Positions 58,341 through 64,000 of a stretch of DNA of 64,000 bases are shown piece by piece (the first letter of the stretch is position 1; each line of letters starts with the position of its first letter). Made by a program: the position numbers and the translations under genes. The DNA lies in contig NC_085890.1 of NCBI RefSeq assembly GCF_035222375.1, positions 3,720,001 to 3,784,000 of the forward strand. Reading direction: 5' to 3'. Source of the DNA: Podospora pseudocomata. Lineage: Eukaryota; Ascomycota; Sordariomycetes; Sordariales; Podosporaceae. The notes below the pieces were generated by a model. That model was not told the origin of the DNA. It did not search any database and was given only the letters and a program-made list of their open reading frames with translations.

Positions 58341-59203
58341 TCACCTGTCAATATACAATACTTCCTGACCCAAAACTCTGTCCAGCGGGACGGAAGCCCC
58401 ATCTCTAACCTTATCACCGGCCTTGTAAATCAGTTCAGCGATTAAACACCAGAAACCATCATGAGTATCCGGCCTTTTCTCACAAGTCTGTAGGCCCCCT
58501 CGCCCATGACAGCTCGGACACAAAGCCAGAAGCATCACGAGCGCAAGACAGGCGAGATACCTCCTCCTCCAGAGAGCCTCTTTCATGAACTCACGCTGGT
58601 GGTCGAAAATAATCAAGACAAGGCTCCCAACATGCCAAACAACCAGGACCACCCTGCGGGCAGTCCAGAGTACCAGGCAGGCTGCCGCCCAGATCTTCCA
58701 AAAGTACCAAAGGTGGACGCGATGATGATGGCGGTGCTCTGGACGATTCCAGCGGGCACAAGAAAATACGTGATGAGATACACACTCAGGTAGATCAGCA
58801 CCGCGGTGAAAAGAACCTCCCATTTGCACTTGTTAGCACTAAACACATAGAACGAGCATCCCCACTGCCGTGTGTTGACTTCATTGTCCCAGGTGGTTCT
58901 GGGGGGCACGTATAACCTGCCGAGACTGGCTCCGTTCAACCCGAGGAATGGGACCTGCAGCCAGTACAGGACGAACCAAAACACGTCGGGGATGCACAGG
59001 GAGAGGATGAGAAAGGTGACGAGTCCGGTAAGGGTGTGGATCCTGATGTAGTCTCCCAAGCGGATCCAGTAATCGCGAGGGTAGATTTCCACGTAGTAGC
59101 GAGCTAGATCGAAGTTGTCGGCGTTAACTATGGTTTCCATGTTAATATCGGGCAGGCGCCCGCGCTCACGCTGGGATACATCCAGGTGTCTTAGGTTGTC
59201 CAT
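58341..59203 (-). CDS. Predicted multi-pass membrane protein, possible frame break
   Basis: From the ATG at 59203 (MDNLRHLDVSQRERGRLPD) the frame runs to 58613, about 196 residues, with hydrophobic segments TGLVTFLILSLCIPDVFWFV and EVLFTAVLIYLSVYLITYFL plus VPAGIVQSTAIII. Soluble parts include ARYYVEIYPRDYWIRLGDYI. It ends ...LFGMLGALS. A second frame (58829-58341) continues the hydrophobic character with VVLVVWHVGSLVLIIFDHQ and YLACLALVMLLALC and reaches a plausible C-terminus. I find no intron that joins them: the only GT...AG pair in phase is 20 bases long. Either the protein ends at 58613 or there is a one-base shift between about 58620 and 58730. Family not recognised. Confidence 0.55.
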
Positions 59204-59656
59204 TTTGGTGGATCGCTTCTTGACTTGGATGAATAGAAATTATGTCGGGGCGTTGATTGGGTGGTTGAAGACTTCCGGCGCCTTGTAATGGAAACAATCG
59301 TAAGCCTGCTGAAAAATGTAAATAAATAAAAAAGAAGGATTCTGTGACGTGATTAGCATGTTTTCACAGGTAAAGGGGAGTTACTTGATGAAGAAAAAAA
59401 GGCGGAATGAAAAAGCGAAGGAAGAAAACCATGACTAGTTCGATATTGGCTTGCACCCCCGATAGCTAAGAGAAAATACTACAATGGTGCATGCTATGGA
59501 TTGTTTGGGGTCAGGGACCCACGTGACGGGTCACATGCTCATTCTGGGCCATGCTGGAGTGGATTCACAACTCGAGTCACTTTTTACCAGAAACCAACCT
59601 ATGCCAACACTGAGTCGCGTGCACACACCAGGAAAGAGCCCCAAATCCCACACGGA
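59204..59656. other. Intergenic, divergent promoter region
   Basis: About 450 bp between the membrane protein and the Rieske gene, which are transcribed divergently. AT-rich around 59310-59410. No specific element named. Confidence 0.45.
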
Positions 59657-60244
59657 ATGAACTTTTTATCTGCTTTCCGAGCTCCTACTAGGCTAGAAGC
59701 TCAATGGTTCAAGGTGGGCCTTGTCTCGTCATTTCCCGATCTTGGCATTGACGAGGAAGACACCCACACCTTGGCGCACACTCGAACATGCAACACCGAC
59801 ACAGCACCGGGATGCAAAGTCTTCCATATACCAAAAGATGATCCTTCCTCTGGAAATGAAGTTCCAGTCCCGGAGAATGAAGCCGCTGGCGACATGACAG
59901 ACCAGGTCTTGGTTTTCAAACGGAAGGGAACCTTCCATGCTATCGACCATGTAAGTAGTGGCCACTCTCAAGATTGTATCAGTTCTCTAACCGAGACACT
60001 GTAGCAATGTCCACATTCATCCTTCCCGCTTTCTCAAGGCCTGCCCTTTGACATTGAAGACTTTGGCATTGTCCTGAGTGCGGGAATCACCTGCCCAAAG
60101 CATGGCTGGTCCTTCGACCTGTTCTCTGGAAGGGCAGACAGGGGGAACTACAAGCTCAAGGTCTGGGAGGTACAACTACGAGATGCCGCCAACGATGCCT
60201 CGGACAAAGAAGTATGGGTGAGAAGAAAGCAGAGGATCGGGTAA
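59657..60244 (+). CDS. Rieske [2Fe-2S] domain protein, 177 aa
   Basis: Two exons (59657-59950, 60005-60244) with a 54 bp phase-0 intron placed just before the first cluster ligand. Exon 2 gives QCPHSSFPLSQG and ITCPKHGWSFDLFSG: CxH and CxxH, the four ligands of a Rieske cluster, with the usual spacing. Exon 1 carries WFKVGLVSSFPDLG, CKVFHIPKDD and DQVLVFKRKGTFHAIDH, the beta strands before the cluster. This is the stand-alone soluble ferredoxin-like form found in many fungi, likely an electron carrier, not part of complex III. The frame is open upstream to about 59501, but MNFLSAFRAP is the better start. Confidence 0.88.
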
Positions 60245-60670
60245 TACAATGCCGTGTGGTCGATCACAATGCCCGCCTCGAGGATGAGTGGGAGAGTGCT
60301 CAGAAATTGAGGGCTGACAAAAATAACACACGGTTTCTTTGTGCCAACAACAGCCCGTAGATGGCTGGCTGGCAAACCGAGCTGCCGCCAACCAACGAAA
60401 CAAAGAAGGCCGAGTCTTTGAACTCAGTATAAATCAGAACAACAACCCCCGCCAACTTGTTCAGAAAAGACGGTAGACCGAGAGACTCACTCACTCAAGC
60501 ACCAACGCTTCGGCATCTTTCACTCTATTTCATTTGTTACTACACCCTATCGTTTCATCCACACTCTCCTGGTGAGAGCAGCCGTTATTGTCTATTACAC
60601 TCTCCCCTGACACTATATCAATCGCTCTTCCCCATCGTTACCACCAATCTTCGACTACCTAAACAGCAAA
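60245..60670. other. Intergenic, no gene seen
   Basis: About 430 bp, mostly 5' flank of the following disordered protein; CT-rich near its right end, as is common at fungal transcription starts. Confidence 0.45.
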
Positions 60671-61627
60671 ATGGCCCCCAAGAGGTATAACAACAAGGCC
60701 CCCAAGGCCCCCAAGGCTCCAAAAAACCACAAAACCACCTCCAAGGTCAAGAAGGTGCAGGCACCTATCACTACCCGTGTGACACGCTCTAGAGCCCGTG
60801 AGTCTGGGGAGGAGTTGGTCTCTCTTGACATGTATGCATCGACTCGAACCCGAAGAAAGACAACTAAAGCCACCGTCACTAATCCAACGGTCATTAACAC
60901 CACGGTTAATAACCCTACGGTTGACACCCCTACGGTTAACAGCACCGCGGTTACCAACACCACGGTTACCATTGAGATCAAGGTAACACCGTCAAAGGCG
61001 CCAGGCACAGAAGAGATCAAACTGAATCCACCCACCAAGAGAAAGGCGTCCACCGAAACACCTCGTGACTTGGAATCGCCTCCTAGAAAATTGGCGAGGA
61101 ATGGCCGCGCACCAAAGTCGCCTTCTAGTCCTAAGAAAACGCCCACCGAGAAACAGGTGGGTCAACCCCCGGTTACTCAGACAGAGGTCCCGGCTACTCA
61201 GACAGAGAAAGTAACCCAGGTAGACCCGAACTCTTCTACCAGCAGCAGTGGCATTGGTTCTGTCAGCGTTGGCAGCTCCAACTTTGCAAGCCCCGCGGGA
61301 AGCGAGAAAAGTGACAGCACCGGTGGTATCAGTTCTCTCAACAGTGGCTCTAACTCTGAGAAGAACCCCAGCTCTCCCGGTTCTCCCAACAAGCCTCCTA
61401 GTGATTCTGGGTCCGACTCTAACCCTCAGAATCTTGACCGGGCTCCTTTCCCAGCTCATACTAATGGTTTCTTTACTGCTCTTGTTTCCCTGCTCGAGAT
61501 TGCTGACAATGTTCGCGGCTTGAAGCAGACAATTGATGAAACGCCTGGGGTGTCTCCTAACTGGGCCGACTCCGAGCGGTACTCCCGCTACTCCTCATCC
61601 ACTGAATCAAGCCTCTACAGTTTCTAG
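60671..61627 (+). CDS. Intrinsically disordered Lys/Thr/Ser-rich protein, 318 aa
   Basis: A single exon. The N-terminus is strongly basic (MAPKRYNNKAPKAPKAPKNH), followed by VTRSRARESG, a stretch of six five-residue repeats (NPTVI, NTTVN, NPTVD and so on), Pro/Lys-rich KAPGTEEIKLNPPTKRKAS, and a long Ser/Gly/Asn-rich region. Near the end a short ordered helix FFTALVSLLEIADNVRGLKQ precedes a Ser/Tyr-rich tail (RYSRYSSSTESSLYSF). No catalytic domain or membrane segment. Lys-rich clusters such as KRKAS could be a nuclear signal. Function unknown; the next gene downstream has a similar composition and may be a diverged copy. Confidence 0.75.
   Translation: MAPKRYNNKAPKAPKAPKNHKTTSKVKKVQAPITTRVTRSRARESGEELVSLDMYASTRTRRKTTKATVTNPTVINTTVNNPTVDTPTVNSTAVTNTTVTIEIKVTPSKAPGTEEIKLNPPTKRKASTETPRDLESPPRKLARNGRAPKSPSSPKKTPTEKQVGQPPVTQTEVPATQTEKVTQVDPNSSTSSSGIGSVSVGSSNFASPAGSEKSDSTGGISSLNSGSNSEKNPSSPGSPNKPPSDSGSDSNPQNLDRAPFPAHTNGFFTALVSLLEIADNVRGLKQTIDETPGVSPNWADSERYSRYSSSTESSLYSF
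60881..60970 (+). repeat. 15-bp tandem repeat, six imperfect copies (coding)
   Basis: Six consecutive 15-base units of the type AACACCACGGTTAAT encode five-residue units N-x-T-V-x inside the disordered protein. The core ACGGTTA is constant, the third positions vary. Confidence 0.8.
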
Positions 61628-61717
61628 TAGGTCTCGTGATTTTCGTCATCATCATTTTCTACCAAGCAACGTGATGCAGAAAAGCAGTTAGCTAAAACAA
61701 TAGATATTGGTTCTTCA

Positions 61718-63157
61718 ATGCGCAGTGAAGCGTCTTTTGACAAGTCCCCTCGTCCCACATCTCCCTCTGTGAAGAAGTCGTCGTCGTCGTGGTCCAAAAG
61801 CAAGTCCAGCCTTCCTGTAACTTCTGACAACCACCACCACCGTGATGCCACACGCCCGATCAGAGCTTCGGTCGCTCGCGTCTACGAGACCGACTCTTCA
61901 GCAACACCCACACCACACCCACCACCATTAAAACCCGGCGTCTTCAAAAGGGCCTCCCCATCTTCAACAGAAATACATCCTTCTCATCGGGACCGGTACA
62001 CCGGCCGTAGGAGACAGTCGCCCTCGCCAGAATTGACAACCCCCCGACGAGGAAGTTACCTCTTCTTCTTCCTCCTCATCGGACAGCCAACCCCAACCCA
62101 AACCCGGACCCAAACCCAAACCCCCTTAACGTCAACTCACCCGCGAAACCCACTCCAGAATCCAACCGAAGGCAATCCTCCGCCCAAACCGGATCAAAAC
62201 CCCCTCCCCGCATCACCGTCGAAAAACTCCCCCGAGAGCCCGTCATGTCAACAGTGGTTAACTCGCGCACCCCGCTCCCCATCTCGAAGCCAGAGCCTGT
62301 CAGGGAAAGGATCATCCACGTGAGCCTTACCCCTAGGCTTCAGAGTTTGAAGTCACGGGTGCAGTTCCTGGTCAAGAATGAGGGCGGGCAGAGGAGAGCG
62401 AGGGCTGAACTGAGGTATCGGTTGGGACGGGTGCAGATTCATGCCCGGAGGGCGGTGTTGGAGAGGGCGATTGATGAGATTTTGTGCGGGGGTGGGGGGG
62501 GGGGGCGCGGGTAATAGCTCGGATGTTGAGATGAGGGAGAGAGGTGACGAGACGGGTGACGAGACAGATGGAGAGGATAGTCAGGATGAGGGCGGCAGCC
62601 CAGAGACCGGCACAGGGGGTAACAAGGACGATAAGCAGGAGCCAACGCCGGTGCTGGATGCATTCGAGGTTCTAAGGCGTAAGGACAGCAGCGACTCTGA
62701 TGTTTCTATGAGCGATCTGCTGTCTCCCGGACGAATTGCAGTGTCAACTTTTCGGTCGACGGCGAGGTTACCATTTCGGACGCCTCGTACGAGGACCCGA
62801 ACGAGACTGGTGTTGCACAGCAGTCCGAACATCTCAGCAATCCTGAGACCCTGAAACGTCCTGCGACCCCTAAGCTGCCCGAGAAATCGAGCGATACCCA
62901 GAACCCCAAGCACCCTGAGGCCTCTACACCTACTCCTGTTCCCAGCCGCCTTGAGAAACCCGTCGACCTTGAAAACTCGAAGCCCCCAGAGCCCACTGCG
63001 CTCCCTGACACTCATCCGCCCCCCGAGCCTACTACAACCCCCAAGCCTACCACACCCCCTCAGGGTTCCGGACTTCAACTTACCAGATGACTTGGCAAAT
63101 AAGCCCGACTTCGACGAACAGCTATCTCTTATTGGTCTCGACATCATTTACGACTAG
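61718..63157 (+). pseudogene. Disordered-protein gene split over several frames
   Basis: Coding-like sequence runs through the whole interval but changes frame about five times. Pieces: MRSEASFDKSPRPTSPSVKK with a Ser-rich continuation to about 62040; a short EVTSSSSSSSDSQPQPKP piece; PVRERIIHVSLTPRLQSLKS with VQIHARRAVLERAIDEIL; SSDVEMRERGDETGDETDGE with VLDAFEVLRRKDSSDSDVSM; NFSVDGEVTISDASYEDPNE; and a last piece DFNLPDDLANKPDFDEQL ending GLDIIYD. Switches fall at or near C runs (about 62043 and 62120), a 12-G run (about 62497-62508), about 62735 and about 63060. Either a decayed gene, unresolved small introns, or base-call errors in homopolymers. Family not recognised. Confidence 0.55.
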
Positions 63158-63518
63158 GTTGAACCAGGCAAAGACACCAGGTACGCCACTGTAGCTTTGG
63201 CGAATCTTTGCTTACCTAAAGGATGGGGCATGAGGATAGTGTACTAGGATGACGTGTTTTAGACAGGGCAAGATAGCTACCATTTGATCAACGAACACAC
63301 ATTGTCCCGAGAGGCCGTTCAACTTGCTGTGACAGCAAATAGGCCGAAGCCTGGCCCACTGCTTATTACACCATACTCTGACATGTATACCACACAAATA
63401 AACCAACAATGAACCACCAATATACTTTAACCAAACGCCATGCCCGCCTGCCATGTTTCATAAGACAAAAAAGAGAAGAAAGCGGAGGGTATATCACAAT
63501 ACCAAAATACCACCGCAA
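63158..63518. other. Intergenic, no gene seen
   Basis: About 360 bp between two convergent genes. No recognisable element beyond likely 3' UTR sequence. Confidence 0.5.
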
Positions 63519-64000
63519 TCACTGCTTCCCCGTCTCCGTAATCCCATCAGCCTTTGTCTCAACAACCTTGTACACACCCGCATTACCCTCACCCGCCGCA
63601 GCCCGCTCATAAGCCTCATCACTCCTATCACACAACACCTCAATATCAGCATCACTGAGCACCTCCTTGTCCCCACTAAACTTGTACACCTGCCCATCCT
63701 TCAGCAGCAGCGCCTTGAGTGTTTCCTTGTCCAAGTCCTCTCTCATGTCAATCTTTTGCCCCATCGTCCTGAACCCACCCTTTTTGATCACCAGCTTCTC
63801 CAACCGTCTCTTTGCGTCTGCACTCCCCAATAGCTCGTCCTCTACCGTGTCCTTGGTAGCCAACCGGTACACAACCACCGGTCTTGTCTGACCAATCCTG
63901 TGAGCGCGATCTTGCGCTTGTAAATCCTGCTGCGGGTTCCAGTCACTATCAAACAAGATGACGGTGTCAGCCGAAGCAAGGTTGATGCCCTGCCCCCCTG
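63519..64000 (-). CDS. SNF2-family helicase, LSH/HELLS (Irc5) type, C-terminal end only
   Basis: The visible frame (stop at 63519) starts beyond the right edge. [20 protein letters not shown] followed by [20 protein letters not shown] is the conserved end of the second RecA lobe (motifs V and VI) of SNF2 helicases. The extension that follows, [20 protein letters not shown] with [12 protein letters not shown], fits the LSH/HELLS/DDM1 group better than ISWI or CHD. The last ~60 residues are charged. In fungi this group (Irc5 in yeast, MUS-30 in Neurospora) acts on chromatin in DNA-damage response and cohesin loading. About 160 residues of a protein that is probably over 800 long are in the window. 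Confidence 0.88.
   Translation of the reverse strand, partial: GGQGINLASADTVILFDSDWNPQQDLQAQDRAHRIGQTRPVVVYRLATKDTVEDELLGSADAKRRLEKLVIKKGGFRTMGQKIDMREDLDKETLKALLLKDGQVYKFSGDKEVLSDADIEVLCDRSDEAYERAAAGEGNAGVYKVVETKADGITETGKQ

Overview
The window is from the nuclear genome of a filamentous ascomycete, most likely a Sordariomycete. The evidence is the short introns (48-80 bp, mostly GTRNGT...YAG), the gene families present (Zn2Cys6 factors of the Fungal_trans_2 type, an AcuF-like C2H2 protein, a DUF7580 relic, fungal FAD oxidoreductases) and about 25 genes spread over both strands with no operon logic. Exon joins were made by hand from splice signals and reading frame; where the joined exons sum to a multiple of three and rebuild known family motifs they are trustworthy.

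Left third (1-22.1 kb), an accessory-looking region: a flavin monooxygenase cut by the left edge; a Fungal_trans_2 regulator whose N-terminal zinc cluster looks lost; a C2H2 protein; a 488 bp non-coding element with terminal inverted repeats; a DUF2235 hydrolase; a sarcosine/fructosyl-amine-type oxidase; an extended SDR epimerase; a pectate lyase with a Thr/Pro stalk; a 101-aa secreted protein with 10 Cys; a berberine-bridge-type oxidase; and a second C2H2 factor. Several products are secreted or redox enzymes, fitting a saprotroph or plant-associated lifestyle.

Middle (22-38 kb), gene-poor and damaged: a 59-aa Gly/Ser-rich micro-gene; a calcineurin-like phosphoesterase with a one-base break in its GN(H)D motif; an orphan protein; an AcuF-like C2H2 gene head-to-head with a broken DUF7580 gene, both apparently lacking their 5' ends at the shared junction; a single-pass membrane protein; an intron-bearing tRNA-Ala(UGC)-like locus; a secreted protein with two copies of a Cys/Trp module; and a rhodanese/Cdc25-like phosphatase.

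Right part (38-64 kb), mostly conserved housekeeping genes: a mucin-like membrane protein, a TMEM33/Pom33 nucleoporin-type protein, a PTEN phosphatase, PRPP synthetase, an NRPS-like A-T-R reductase, GINS subunit PSF2, a Zn2Cys6 factor, a membrane protein with a frame break, a Rieske protein, two disordered proteins (one broken into many frames) and the C-terminus of an LSH/HELLS-type SNF2 remodeler running off the right edge.

I see no CRISPR, rRNA, long retroelement or complete biosynthetic cluster. No single new system stands out with certainty. The most interesting loci are the head-to-head truncated pair near 31.76 kb, the two-module secreted protein at 35.3-36.6 kb, the regulator with a degenerate zinc cluster, and the tRNA-Ala-like gene.
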